NCBI RefSeq assembly: GCF_901482605.1
Contig: NZ_LR590481.1
Coordinates: 124,001 to 188,000 of the forward strand
Source of the DNA: Hathewaya histolytica
GTDB taxonomy: Bacteria; Bacillota; Clostridia; Clostridiales; Clostridiaceae
Direction: 5' to 3'
DNA length: 64,000 nt
Shown here piece after piece: positions 36,026-49,258 of this stretch (position 1 is its first letter; each line of letters opens with the position of its first letter). The position numbers were made by a program, and so were the translations under genes. Under the pieces are notes generated by a model that was given only the letters and a program-made list of their open reading frames with translations, was not told the origin of the DNA and ran no database searches.

Positions 36026-36844
36026 GTGAGGGAAGTAATTAATAATATAGATTTAAAGTTTAAATCATTAAAAGATAAGAATGAAAAAGCACTAGTCACT
36101 TTTATAACTGCTGGAGATCCTAATTTAGATATAACTTATGAGTTGATTTTGAAAATGGAGAAGAGTGGTGCAGATATTATAGAACTTGGAATACCATATT
36201 CAGATCCACTTGCTGATGGTGAGGTTATTCAGTTAGCATCAGAAAGAGCTTTAATGAAAGGGACAAATATACAGAAGATATTTAATATGTTATTTAAAGT
36301 TAGAAAAGTGACTAATATACCTATAGTATTTTTAATGTACTACAATTCCCTTTTTAAGTATGGCATAGAAAAGTTTCTTGTAGAATGTAAAAAGGTTAAG
36401 GTAGATGGCATAGTAATTCCAGACATACCTATAGAGGAAAGGGATAATATAATATATAAGGCACTTAAAGAAGATATATATCTTATTCCACTAGTTGCTA
36501 GAACTTCTAAGGAGAGAGTAGAAAAGATAACAAAACAAGGACGTGGATTTGTATATTGCGTATCTGTAAATGGAGTTACAGGAGCTCGTGAGAATATGAA
36601 TACAGATATAGAATCCTATATGAATTTAGTAAAATCGTACACAAGCATTCCTACTCTTATAGGTTTTGGAATATCCAATGCATCTACTGTAAGAAAGTTA
36701 AAACCTTATTGTGATGGAGTAATCATAGGTAGTGCTATAGTTAAAAAGGTTGCTATGATAGGGAAAAGTGAGAAAAATATAAATCTTATAATGGAAGATA
36801 TATCAGAGTTTATTAAGGATATAAAAAAAGAACTTAAAGAATAG
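36026..36844 (+). CDS. trpA: Tryptophan synthase alpha chain
   Basis: 272 residues. Splits indole-3-glycerol phosphate to indole. FITAGDPNLD, ELGIPYSDPLADGEVIQ with the catalytic Glu and Asp, VDGIVIPDIP, YCVSVNGVTGARE and IGFGISN are present. GTG 36026 after GGGGGGAGAAG is the chosen start; the upstream ATG at 35990 lies inside trpB and has no ribosome-binding site. Last gene of the trp operon. Confidence 0.93.
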   Translation: MREVINNIDLKFKSLKDKNEKALVTFITAGDPNLDITYELILKMEKSGADIIELGIPYSDPLADGEVIQLASERALMKGTNIQKIFNMLFKVRKVTNIPIVFLMYYNSLFKYGIEKFLVECKKVKVDGIVIPDIPIEERDNIIYKALKEDIYLIPLVARTSKERVEKITKQGRGFVYCVSVNGVTGARENMNTDIESYMNLVKSYTSIPTLIGFGISNASTVRKLKPYCDGVIIGSAIVKKVAMIGKSEKNINLIMEDISEFIKDIKKELKE

Positions 36845-36971
36845 ATATATAATCATTCTAAAGAATATTTAATCCTATAAATAAGCATAAAATATATAAG
36901 TTTAAAATTAATAATATTTCATAGAGTCTCCCTATATAATATAAAAGTATCAATTATTTAGGGGGACACAA

Positions 36972-37484
36972 TTGTATTTTGATTATATAATTATAGGTTC
37001 AGGACTTTATGGATTAACTCTTGCAGAGCGAATAACCACGGAAACAGATAAGTCTGTTATGATTTTAGAACAGAGAAATTACATAGGTGAGGAGTTTCAG
37101 ATTAGTGGCTTATATAATAATAAAGATCCTAAAAATAGACAATTAATTAATGATAATCATATATTTCTAACAAATATGGAACATGTATGGAGATATTTAG
37201 AGAACTTTTCAGATTGGAAGAAAATAAACATCAAAGGTAGTTTTTATAAATATGTGGCAGTACCGGAACTTGGTTATGCACATATGTTTAAAAACATGTT
37301 AGGAACTAAGACGAAAGTTATGTTAAATGTGGATAACTTTCAGATTTTAAAAGAAATAAGCTATAAGAAAATAATTTATTCACAAAAACAAGATTGTTAT
37401 TTTCATCATAAACTAGGTGGTATACATTATAGTATCGATAAATCAGTAGATACAGCTTTAAAATATTTTTATAGGGAATTATAA
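36972..37484 (+). pseudogene. glf: UDP-galactopyranose mutase-like remnant (internally deleted)
   Basis: 170 residues, under half of a normal Glf (about 370). The FAD-binding start is clear: FDYIIIGSGLYGLTLAERI and the acidic ILEQRNYIG. Then NDNHIFLTNMEHVWRYLENF matches the HIFHT-NKEVW-Y region, and PELGYAHMFKNMLG matches the PEGGYTKIF segment. The substrate-binding middle and the C-terminal FAD contacts are absent. TTG start after TAGGGGGA. No cell-wall sugar genes lie nearby. It may be a non-functional remnant or a small flavin-binding protein; the former is more likely. Confidence 0.65.
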
Positions 37485-37621
37485 TCAGAATTCCTTTTAA
37501 AAGTGATATAAATATATTTTGTCTTTAAGTTGAATAACATAGTTACAATAAAGGTAAAATATAAAGAGAAGAGACTGGCTATATTACTTTTAGAGTTTTT
37601 TCTTTCTTACTAGAGAGGAGA

Positions 37622-38569
37622 ATGAGTGTGATAAAAATATATAAAAACACTGAAGAAGAAAATAAGGTAGTTGAGATAGAAAGTGTTGAAAATGGTTGTT
37701 GGATAAACATGGTGAGGCCTAGCTTAGATGAATTATCTGTTATTTCACAAAGAACTAAAATACCAGTAGATATGCTAAAGGCAGCTTTGGACGAAGAGGA
37801 GACTTCAAGACTTGAAATAGATGAGGGAAATAGATTAGTAATACTAGATATACCCTTTGAAAATGAAGAAGATGAATCCATGTTACATGATACATATCCT
37901 TTAGGAATTGTAAGTAATGATTCAGTTATAGTAACTGTTTGTTTAAAAGAAAGCAAAATATTAGATGATTTTGTTATAGGAAGAATAAAGTCTTTTTATA
38001 CTTATAAACGTTCAAGATTTATACTTCAAATATTATATAGAATAGCTAGCTACTATTTAATCTATTTAAGACAAATAGATAAAAAGAGTGTAGTTATAGA
38101 AAATAGGCTTCATAAATCTATGAGAAATAGAGAGTTAATACAGTTACTTTCTTTGGAAAAATCTTTAGTTTACTTTTCGACTTCCCTAAAATCTAATGAA
38201 ATAACCTTAGAAAAAATGCTTAAGATGAATGCTTTTGTTAAATACGAAGAGGACCAAGATATATTAGAAGATGTAATAATCGAAAATAAGCAAGCAATTG
38301 AGATGGCTAATATATATAGCAATATATTAAGTGGTACTATGGATGCATTTGCTTCTGTAATATCAAATAATCTAAATATAGTAATGAAGTTTTTAGCTTC
38401 AATTACTATAGTAATGGCTATACCTAGTATTTTTTCAGGCTTTTTTGGTATGAATGTAAATGGCATTCCTTATGCAAATAGTGCAAATGGATTCTTTATA
38501 GTAGTTTGTATGTCAATTGTAGTATGTGCTTTAGTTACGTTTTTCTTAAACAAAAAAGATATGTTTTAA
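37622..38569 (+). CDS. corA: CorA-family magnesium transporter
   Basis: 315 residues. The cytoplasmic domain (1-250) is followed by two transmembrane helices at the C-terminus (about 255-275 and 288-308). The signature G-M-N is present in GFFGMNVNGIPYA between them, the selectivity loop of CorA pentamers. The long helix before helix 1 (VIIENKQAIEMANIYSNILSGTMDAF) is also typical. AGAGGAG before ATG; the GTG two codons later is also possible. Single gene with a weak terminator after it. Confidence 0.9.
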   Translation: MSVIKIYKNTEEENKVVEIESVENGCWINMVRPSLDELSVISQRTKIPVDMLKAALDEEETSRLEIDEGNRLVILDIPFENEEDESMLHDTYPLGIVSNDSVIVTVCLKESKILDDFVIGRIKSFYTYKRSRFILQILYRIASYYLIYLRQIDKKSVVIENRLHKSMRNRELIQLLSLEKSLVYFSTSLKSNEITLEKMLKMNAFVKYEEDQDILEDVIIENKQAIEMANIYSNILSGTMDAFASVISNNLNIVMKFLASITIVMAIPSIFSGFFGMNVNGIPYANSANGFFIVVCMSIVVCALVTFFLNKKDMF

Positions 38570-38596
38570 ATAAAGCATTTAAAATTAATTAGTAAT

Positions 38597-38632
38597 ATAA
38601 AAACCTCCGTTACTTTTATCGGAGGTAATTTA
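38597..38632 (+). terminator. Possible terminator after corA
   Basis: CCTCCG / CGGAGG arms with an AT-rich loop; A and T runs on both sides are short. Confidence 0.45.
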
Positions 38633-38660
38633 TAATATTAGTGATTAAAACATTTATATA

Positions 38661-39727
38661 TTAATCATCAAAAACTTGAACTACCGTAATGGCAGTTTCT
38701 TTTAATAAATCCATGTCAAAGGAATTAGAGTAGATATTATATCCAGGACTTATTATTCTTACTATGGGTCTGTCTGGGAAAGATTTATTTTGTTTAATTA
38801 CAATACCCTCTAATCCATTAGATAGTTTTAGTCTACATCCTAGAGGATATATATAGAATGTATCTCTAAAATGTTTAACTAAAATTGGGTCGAAGGCAGT
38901 TCCAGAAGATGATAAAATAAGTTCATAGGCATCAGTAGGATTAAACCTTTCTCTATAGGATCTATTAGCACTTACAGCAGTGAAAACATCACAAATACTA
39001 ATTATTCTTGCAAACTTTGAGATACGATATCCTTTAATACCAAAAGGATAACCAGTACCATCAAATTTTTCATGATGCTCTGCTACAGCTCTTATCACAA
39101 TAGGGTGAAATTTTTTTATACTGTTCAGTATTTGTATTCCATATAGGGAATGTTTCTTAATAATTTCAAACTCATTATTAGTAAGTCGTCCTTTTTTATT
39201 AATTATAGAAGATGGGACTTTAGTTTTTCCTATATCATGTAAAATAGCTGCAACTGCTAAATGTCTTAAATTCGATTTATTCAAATTCATAGTATATCCT
39301 AAAAAAGTAGCCATTATGCAAGTGTCAACACAATGCACATAGGTATAATCATCATAATGCTTAAGATCGAAAAGATTAGTATTTACAGTACCTTGATTCA
39401 TTATATGATCAACTATAGAGTATACATCTTGATATATTTATGAGAATCATCATAATTACCAGCTACTAAGTTATCAAATAGTATAGGCATATTTTTAATG
39501 ACAGAAGTTTTTAATGTCTTCATGTAATCATCTTTAAATTTCCACTTGAAATTAAAATCGCAATTCTCTTCTACTTTAATTGCATATATACCATTATGTT
39601 TTAATTTATTTATGTGATCTTCGTTTAAAACAGTGCCAGCACTTAATAAGATCTTTCCTTCGTAATCTAAAATATGTTTCCATAATACCTCACTACCTTT
39701 TAAATCATTAACCGAAACTAGTTTCAT
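38661..39727 (-). pseudogene. HD-GYP domain phosphodiesterase gene split by a frameshift
   Basis: Two adjacent pieces on the minus strand make one protein of about 355 residues. Piece 1 (39727-39413) has the N-terminal domain: KLVSVNDLKGSEVLWKHILD, LLSAGTVLN. Piece 2 (39401-38661) has a full HD-GYP domain: HCVDTCIMATFLG, HDIGKTKVP, and HHEKFDGTGYP with all metal and GYP residues, so c-di-GMP hydrolysis is the family role. Between them, reading frame -1 gives VYSIVDHI just before ATG 39401, joining smoothly. ATG 39401 has no ribosome-binding site. A one-base deletion around 39410-39430 explains the split; no slippery heptamer is seen. Sequencing error is possible. Confidence 0.75.
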
Positions 39728-39739
39728 AATACACTCCAA

Positions 39740-40138
39740 ATCTAATTTAATATTATTTAATAAAATTCATTGTAAAATTCAATTTATCCACTTAAAGTAA
39801 TATAAATATTAGTTTATTAACATAAAAATCTTATAAATTTTTAGTAAGTAAAAAAACAAAAAGTATGAAATCTATTGTTATAATTAAGTTATTATACAAA
39901 ATTTAAATCATGACAGAAACATAAATATATTTTATGCTATTATTATACCAAAATAATACTTAATAGTAAAAGTTAAAAAGTATAAGTAATTTGGATATAA
40001 TAGTATGTGAATCTAGGTTTTTATATAATAGTATATTTTTTATTAGCGTTTTTACATTAGAAATTAATCTTTACTATGTATAAAAGTATTATAGTGTTAA
40101 CAAGAATATAAATTATTTAAATTAAGGGGGAACAAAAA
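39740..40138. other. Divergent intergenic region, no gene seen
   Basis: About 400 nt, very AT-rich, between the HD-GYP gene and the aminotransferase. It should hold both promoters; no strong consensus pair, hairpin or RNA was recognised. Confidence 0.5.
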
Positions 40139-41275
40139 ATGAAGATACCTTTTCTTATGACACCAGGACCAACGCAAGTTAGAGAAAATGTTAGGTTTGC
40201 TAGAGCATTTGAAACAACAAACCCTGATATTGATTTTAATTTTTACGACCTTTACAAAGAAACTTGTGTTAAGTTTGGGGAACTTTTAAATACAAAAGAG
40301 GAAGTTAGGATATTAAGTGGCGAGGGAATTTTAGGCTTAGAGGCTGCATGTGCTTCTTTAACCGAAAAAGGAGATAGAGTATTAGTAATAGATAACGGTA
40401 TATTTGGAGAAGGTTTTGCTGAGTTCGTGGAATTATATGGGGGAGAAGTTGTTTATTTTAAAGGAAACAGAAGAAGAGAAATAGATATAGAAGAACTTAA
40501 AAAATTTTTAGATAAAGATAGTAATTTTAAATATGCAACCGTAGTTCACTGTGATACTCCATCTGGAGTTGTAAATCCAATAGACAAAATTTGTCCTTTG
40601 TTAAAAGAAAAGGGAATTATAACTGTGGTAGATAGTGTATCAGCTATGGGAGGAGTGCCTTTAAAAGTAGATGATTGGAATATAGATATAGTATTAGGTG
40701 GGTCACAAAAATGTATATCTGCACCAGCAGGACTTACTATATTAAGTATAAGTAAGGAAGCATTTAGTGTTATGAAAAATAGAAAGACTAAAATAGGGTC
40801 CTTCTATTGTAATTTATTATTATGGGAAGACTATTATGAAAAGAAGTGGTGTCCATATACTCCGCCAATAAGTGATATACTAGGTATTAGAAGAGCTATT
40901 GATAATATATTAGAAGAGAAGGATATAATAGACAGGCATGAAAAAATAGCATTTGCTGTAAGGAAATCTGTTGTAGAGTGTGGACTTAATTTACATTTGG
41001 AGAATGGCTATTCAAATACGGTAACATCAATAGAAATGCCATATAACATTAAAAGTGATGAATTAATAAAGTATATAGTAGATACATATAATGTTTTAAT
41101 TTCAGGATCCTTTGGTTATTTAGATGGTAAGGTTATAAGAATAGGACATATGGGTGAAAATGCGTATAGTCATAAAATTACATATCTTCTTATGGTGTTA
41201 CAAAAAGGTCTAGAATACTTTGGGTTTAAATTAAAAGGAGATTTGTCTGAAAAGTTCTTAGAACATGTAAAATAA
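40139..41275 (+). CDS. Class V pyridoxal-phosphate aminotransferase (alanine-glyoxylate/serine-pyruvate type)
   Basis: 378 residues. TPGPTQVRENVR at the N-terminus is the standard start of alanine-glyoxylate, serine-glyoxylate and PucG-type aminotransferases. LSGEGILGLEAAC, HCDTPSGVVNPI, VVDSVSAMGGVPL (PLP Asp) and GGSQKCISAPAGL (PLP Lys) are intact. The exact amino donor is not decidable from sequence. AAGGGGG lies before ATG; it is a single gene followed by a hairpin and then the first rRNA operon. Confidence 0.88.
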   Translation: MKIPFLMTPGPTQVRENVRFARAFETTNPDIDFNFYDLYKETCVKFGELLNTKEEVRILSGEGILGLEAACASLTEKGDRVLVIDNGIFGEGFAEFVELYGGEVVYFKGNRRREIDIEELKKFLDKDSNFKYATVVHCDTPSGVVNPIDKICPLLKEKGIITVVDSVSAMGGVPLKVDDWNIDIVLGGSQKCISAPAGLTILSISKEAFSVMKNRKTKIGSFYCNLLLWEDYYEKKWCPYTPPISDILGIRRAIDNILEEKDIIDRHEKIAFAVRKSVVECGLNLHLENGYSNTVTSIEMPYNIKSDELIKYIVDTYNVLISGSFGYLDGKVIRIGHMGENAYSHKITYLLMVLQKGLEYFGFKLKGDLSEKFLEHVK

Positions 41276-41280
41276 AAAAA

Positions 41281-41325
41281 GGGGTTCTTCCATAATAATG
41301 TGGTGGAGCCCCTAATTAATAACTT
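41281..41325 (+). terminator. Possible terminator after aminotransferase gene
   Basis: GGGGTTCTTCCA / TGGTGGAGCCCC imperfect arms; T run is delayed. Confidence 0.45.
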
Positions 41326-41548
41326 TTTAAATTATGTTAAGTGCATTATTCAAGAATATAAAAATAAACTTACCCAAGTGTATCTATATATATAAAACTT
41401 ATTAAATAATAGAAATATAGATATAGATGAATATAATTAATTATAATAGCTAATTTCGATACAAAACTATATTATTTACTATGATATTATTTTTCATGTC
41501 GCTAAGGAACATAAGAAAAATTGCTCAGTGATAAAGAATAAAAAATGC

Positions 41549-41577
41549 TTGACAAACTTCAAAGGGTTTGATAAAGT
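41549..41577 (+). promoter_or_regulatory. rRNA operon 1 promoter
   Basis: TTGACA, 17-nt spacer, TAAAGT about 220 nt before the 16S gene. Confidence 0.8.
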
Positions 41578-41616
41578 ATTAAATGTCGTCAGAAATACGA
41601 CAAAATTTGAACTTTG

Positions 41617-41700
41617 AAAATTAAACAGAGTAAGATAAAAGAACTCGCATTCTTTTGAGAAAAAGAAAAAACAATTCAAGTCAGTAAAATGCTTGAGCAA
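41617..41700 (+). promoter_or_regulatory. Shared rRNA leader with boxA-like start and 16S processing stem
   Basis: About 85 nt are nearly identical to 50155-50238 of operon 2. CTTTGAAAA resembles boxA. AAAATTAAACAGAGTAAG (41617-41634) is perfectly complementary to 43355-43372 after the 16S gene, giving an 18-bp RNase III-type processing stalk. Confidence 0.75.
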
Positions 41701-41797
41701 GTTGAAATCTCAATAGAAAATTGAAGAGTGTAAGGAAACTCCTCAGCTAAGGCTGATGAGTAAAATACTGCACGAAACAAGTTTCTAGCATTATTTT

Positions 41798-43321
<1,524 letters not shown>

Positions 43322-43437
43322 ATCGAGAAGGCTATCGCCTTTTCGTAGCGAGCACTTACTCTGTTTAATTTTGAGAGGTCAAACTCTTAAAACTATTAAT
43401 AATTTAAAACTTTTGATTTTAAATTATCGAAAAATAT

Positions 43438-43513
43438 GGGGGTATAGCTCAGCTGGGAGAGCACCTGCCTTGCACGCAGGGGGTCAAGGGTTCGAATCCC
43501 TTTATCTCCACCA
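43438..43513 (+). tRNA. tRNA-Ala (TGC)
   Basis: 76 nt with encoded CCA. Anticodon loop CTTGCAC (anticodon TGC); TTCGAAT T-loop; GGGGGTA pairs with TATCTCC with two G-U pairs. Lies in the 16S-23S spacer of operon 1. Confidence 0.97.
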
Positions 43514-43518
43514 TATAT

Positions 43519-43595
<77 letters not shown>

Positions 43596-43598
43596 TTT

Positions 43599-43623
43599 TG
43601 TTCTTTGAAAATTGCACAATGAA
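43599..43623 (+). promoter_or_regulatory. boxA and 23S processing stem, operon 1
   Basis: TGTTCTTTGAAAA is a boxA antitermination element. AAAATTGCACAATGAA (43608-43623) is the exact complement of 46646-46661 after the 23S gene, a 16-bp processing stalk. The same element is at 51850-51874 in operon 2. Confidence 0.8.
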
Positions 43624-43731
43624 TAAATAAACTATAATTAACTTGTAATGAAACTCACTCAGTTAAACTGAGGAGTATTGATTTGTTACCAAAATCTAAG
43701 ATTTTGACAAATCAACAAGTTACTCATGATA

Positions 43732-46636
<2,905 letters not shown>

Positions 46637-46681
46637 AATATAGTTTTCATTGTGCAATTTTGAGAGAACATCTCTCAATGC

Positions 46682-46799
46682 ATCCGGTGGTAATGGCGTA
46701 AAGGTAACACTCCTTCCCATACCGAACAGGTAAGTTAAGCTTTACAGCGCTGATGGTACTGCAGGGGAAGCCCTGTGGGAGAGTAAGACACTGCCGGGT
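46682..46799 (+). rRNA. rrf: 5S ribosomal RNA (operon 1)
   Basis: About 117 nt, ATCCGGTGG ... CACTGCCGGGT, with the conserved CCGAACAGGTAAGTTAAGC. One base differs from operon 2 (TTTACAGCG against TTTATAGCG). Ends are approximate. Confidence 0.95.
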
Positions 46800-46804
46800 A
46801 ATAT

Positions 46805-46880
46805 GATCTACTAGCTCAGTCGGTAGAGCACATGACTTTTAATCATGGTGTCCGGGGTTCGATTCCCCGGTAGATCACCA
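46805..46880 (+). tRNA. tRNA-Lys (TTT)
   Basis: 76 nt with encoded CCA; GATCTAC / GTAGATC acceptor, anticodon loop CTTTTAA. Immediately after 5S in operon 1. Confidence 0.96.
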
Positions 46881-46884
46881 AAAG

Positions 46885-46919
46885 CATCTTACATTATGTA
46901 AGATGTTTTTTTATTTTTT
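46885..46919 (+). terminator. Terminator of rRNA operon 1
   Basis: CATCTTACAT / ATGTAAGATG followed by TTTTTTTATTTTTT. Confidence 0.9.
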
Positions 46920-47003
46920 GTTACTTAGTGTTATAATCTATTTTATTTTTATTTTTTAAAAGGAATATTTATTTTGAATTAATATATTTTATATATTAAT
47001 AAC

Positions 47004-47047
47004 TTGACGATATCATAAGTCTAGTGTACTATATAAATATAACACTA
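47004..47047 (+). promoter_or_regulatory. Promoter and candidate YtrA-type operator
   Basis: TTGACG (47004), 17 nt, TACTAT (47027). TAGTGT (47022) and ACACTA (47042) form an inverted repeat around the -10 box, like operators of YtrA-type GntR repressors, which control their own operons. Confidence 0.55.
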
Positions 47048-47110
47048 ATATAATTTTATTATATTTATTTTAACAAAAGTTTATTAATTGAAATAGGTGG
47101 TGAGTTAAGC

Positions 47111-47470
47111 ATGGAGTTTAATAATAATTTACCTATATATATTCAAATTATGAATTATATTAAGTCTAAAATTGTAACGGAAGAAATAAAACCAGGTGAT
47201 AAGTTACCTTCCGTTAGAGAATTATCTTCACAATTGAAAGTAAATCCCAATACAATTCAGAGAACTTATAGTGAACTTGAGAGAGAAGGGGTTACTTATA
47301 CACAAAGAGGAATGGGTACTTTTGTTATTGAAGAAAATAATCTCATATATAATCTTAAGAAAAATATGGCTAAAGATATTATACAAAAATTTATAGGAGA
47401 CATGAGAAGTATCGGATTTTCTAATAAAGAGATATTAGAGGTGATTTCTCAGTTTTTAGAAGATAAATAA
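47111..47470 (+). CDS. GntR-family regulator, YtrA subfamily
   Basis: 119 residues. N-terminal winged helix: IYIQIMNYIKSKIVTEEIKPG, DKLPSVRELSSQLKVNPNTIQRTYSELEREG (shown as DKLPSVREL, VNPNTIQRTY), TQRGMGTFV. Only about 45 residues follow it, so there is no FCD or UTRA effector domain; that short tail defines the YtrA group. It heads a cluster with an ABC ATPase, a small membrane protein and a permease, as in ytr-type operons that respond to cell-wall antibiotics. ATG after GGTGGTGAG. Confidence 0.88.
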   Translation: MEFNNNLPIYIQIMNYIKSKIVTEEIKPGDKLPSVRELSSQLKVNPNTIQRTYSELEREGVTYTQRGMGTFVIEENNLIYNLKKNMAKDIIQKFIGDMRSIGFSNKEILEVISQFLEDK

Positions 47471-47485
47471 AAGGGGGAGAAAGTC

Positions 47486-48190
47486 TTGGATAAAATTTTA
47501 GAAATTAACGATTTATCTAAAACTTATTTTAAGAAAGAAGCTTTAAAAGATTTTAATTTAACGGTACCAAAAGGGAGAGTTTTAGGATTACTTGGACCTA
47601 ATGGTAGTGGAAAAACTACATTTATTAAAATATTAGCAGGAATATTATCACCTTCAAAAGGAAGCATTCTTATAGATGGAAAGACACCAGGAAGATATAC
47701 AAAGTCTATAATATCTTATTTACCAGATAAGGATTACTTATATAAGTGGATGAAGATATCGGATGCTGTAAATTTATATAAAGATTTCTATAGTGATTTT
47801 GATGAAAGAAAAGCAGATAAATTATTAACATTTATGAACTTAGATAAAAATTTAAAAATAAAAAATTTATCTAAGGGTATGAATGAAAAGCTCAATCTAA
47901 CTCTAGTCTTATCAAGAAAGGCAAAACTATATGTATTAGATGAGCCTATAGCGGGAGTGGATCCTGTTACTAGAGAGAAAATATTAGATGCTATTATAAA
48001 TAATTATTCAGAAGATAGTTCAATGATTATAACTACTCACTTAGTAAGAGATATAGAAAGAGTATTTGATCATGTAGCTTTTATGTCTAAGGGGAAAATT
48101 ATGTTAGAGGGAAATGCAGAGGAATTAAGAGAGAAAAATTCAAAATCAATTGATGAATTGTATCGTGAAATTTTTAGTGAAGATGAGTAA
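47486..48190 (+). CDS. ABC transporter ATP-binding protein (YtrB-like)
   Basis: 234 residues. Walker A GPNGSGKTT (about 37), Walker B LYVLDEPIAGVDP and H-loop TTH are present. The signature is LSKGMNEKLNL where LSGGQ is usual, a change common in this subgroup. TTG start at 47486 after AAGGGGGAG. 15 nt after the regulator gene. Pairs with the ABC-2 permease at 48411. Confidence 0.88.
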   Translation: MDKILEINDLSKTYFKKEALKDFNLTVPKGRVLGLLGPNGSGKTTFIKILAGILSPSKGSILIDGKTPGRYTKSIISYLPDKDYLYKWMKISDAVNLYKDFYSDFDERKADKLLTFMNLDKNLKIKNLSKGMNEKLNLTLVLSRKAKLYVLDEPIAGVDPVTREKILDAIINNYSEDSSMIITTHLVRDIERVFDHVAFMSKGKIMLEGNAEELREKNSKSIDELYREIFSEDE

Positions 48191-48193
48191 TAA

Positions 48194-48409
48194 GTGAAAA
48201 TCTTATATTTTATAGAACTTGTATTAAAAAAGTATTTCATTGTTCCTTTGCAAAAGCTTGTTTTTAAAAATAATGTAAATTTTAATTTAGCGTATATAAT
48301 GTCAGAGGTCTTCTTAGTGGTAATTTGTGTATTTTTATTTGTATATTTTATAGGTGGAAATGGTCTTATTTCCAATAGAGGAAGATTAAAGACTAAGGAG
48401 GATAAGTAA
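48194..48409 (+). CDS. Small single-pass membrane protein in the YtrA-type cluster
   Basis: 71 residues. An amphipathic N-terminus (IELVLKKYFIVPLQKLVFK) is followed by one strong transmembrane helix (YIMSEVFLVVICVFLFVYFIGG, about 34-53) and a basic tail (RGRLKTKEDK). GTG start 3 nt after the ATPase stop; its stop is 1 nt before the permease start, where GGAGG lies within its 3' end. This tight packing in a co-oriented operon supports a real gene. I do not recognise the family; an accessory subunit of the transporter is plausible. Confidence 0.6.
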   Translation: MKILYFIELVLKKYFIVPLQKLVFKNNVNFNLAYIMSEVFLVVICVFLFVYFIGGNGLISNRGRLKTKEDK

Positions 48410-48410
48410 T

Positions 48411-49172
48411 ATGTTTAAATTATTAAAATATAATCTTAAGGAAAGTTTTAAATATGTGTCTATTATATTATCAATGGCTGTAATAGCATATATAGGAATT
48501 TTAAGTCTTAATTTTTATAATAAAATAAATAATAATGCAGTTTTTATCTTTTATATCATGATTAATTTTGGAGTGTTCCTTGTAACTTTAATATATATAA
48601 TAAATGCTTATAAAAACGAGTTATATGAAGATAGGGCCTATTTAACCTTTACATTACCATTAAAAGGTAGAGAAATATTAGGGGCTAAGTTACTTTTAAG
48701 TATTATTTTATTTATTATAGTTGGAATAGTATGTTTTGGATTTTTCTCTCCACGCATAATCCGTTTAGATGGTTTAAATTTTTTAAGAACTGATGAACTA
48801 ATGGAAATTGCTTTGGAGTATAAGGGAACGTTAATATTTTCATTTTTTGCTAGTCTAATTCAATGGTTACAGTTTATATTAACTATATTTTTTAGTATAA
48901 CCTTAAGTAAAGTGTCTATTAAGAATAAACGAGTAGGATTTATATCTTTTTTAATATTTATATTAACTAATATTTTAATAGGATATATTGCTGTAAAACT
49001 TGCACAATTATTACCATATGCAATAGATTTTAAGACTTTATCTATTGTAAGTCAATCTAGGACGGGTGATGTAGGTATTACTAATATAGCTGTACAAATA
49101 TATAATATAGTAGTTGTTATAGGGATATTTGGACTTACTTCATTACTTTTAGATAAAAAAATTGATTTATAA
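48411..49172 (+). CDS. ABC-2 type permease of the YtrA-type cluster
   Basis: 253 residues, about six transmembrane helices. The N-terminus, FKLLKYNLKESFKYVSIILSMAVIAY, and the cytoplasmic YEDRAYLTFTLPLKGREILGAKLLLS stretch (here YEDRAYLTFTLPL and GREILGAKL) are typical of permeases linked with YtrA-type regulators. GGAGG before ATG. Last gene of the four-gene operon; a terminator that also serves the sirtuin gene on the other strand follows. Confidence 0.85.
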   Translation: MFKLLKYNLKESFKYVSIILSMAVIAYIGILSLNFYNKINNNAVFIFYIMINFGVFLVTLIYIINAYKNELYEDRAYLTFTLPLKGREILGAKLLLSIILFIIVGIVCFGFFSPRIIRLDGLNFLRTDELMEIALEYKGTLIFSFFASLIQWLQFILTIFFSITLSKVSIKNKRVGFISFLIFILTNILIGYIAVKLAQLLPYAIDFKTLSIVSQSRTGDVGITNIAVQIYNIVVVIGIFGLTSLLLDKKIDL

Positions 49173-49196
49173 TAATTATAAAATTTATTAATAAAA

Positions 49197-49258
49197 GCAG
49201 TATTATGAGGAATGTTTCTAATTATAAAACTAAAAACCTCATATTACTGCATTTTTAT
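49197..49258. terminator. Bidirectional terminator overlapping truncated sirtuin 3' end
   Basis: GCAGTATTATGAGG / CCTCATATTACTGC arms (one mismatch), with T-rich flank on the plus strand and T-rich sequence on the minus strand. The sirtuin stop codon lies inside the right arm. Confidence 0.75.

Noticed and set aside
39405-39435. Programmed -1 frameshift in the HD-GYP gene
   Set aside because: No X-XXY-YYZ heptamer or clear stimulatory structure in the short overlap; a deletion or sequencing error is simpler.
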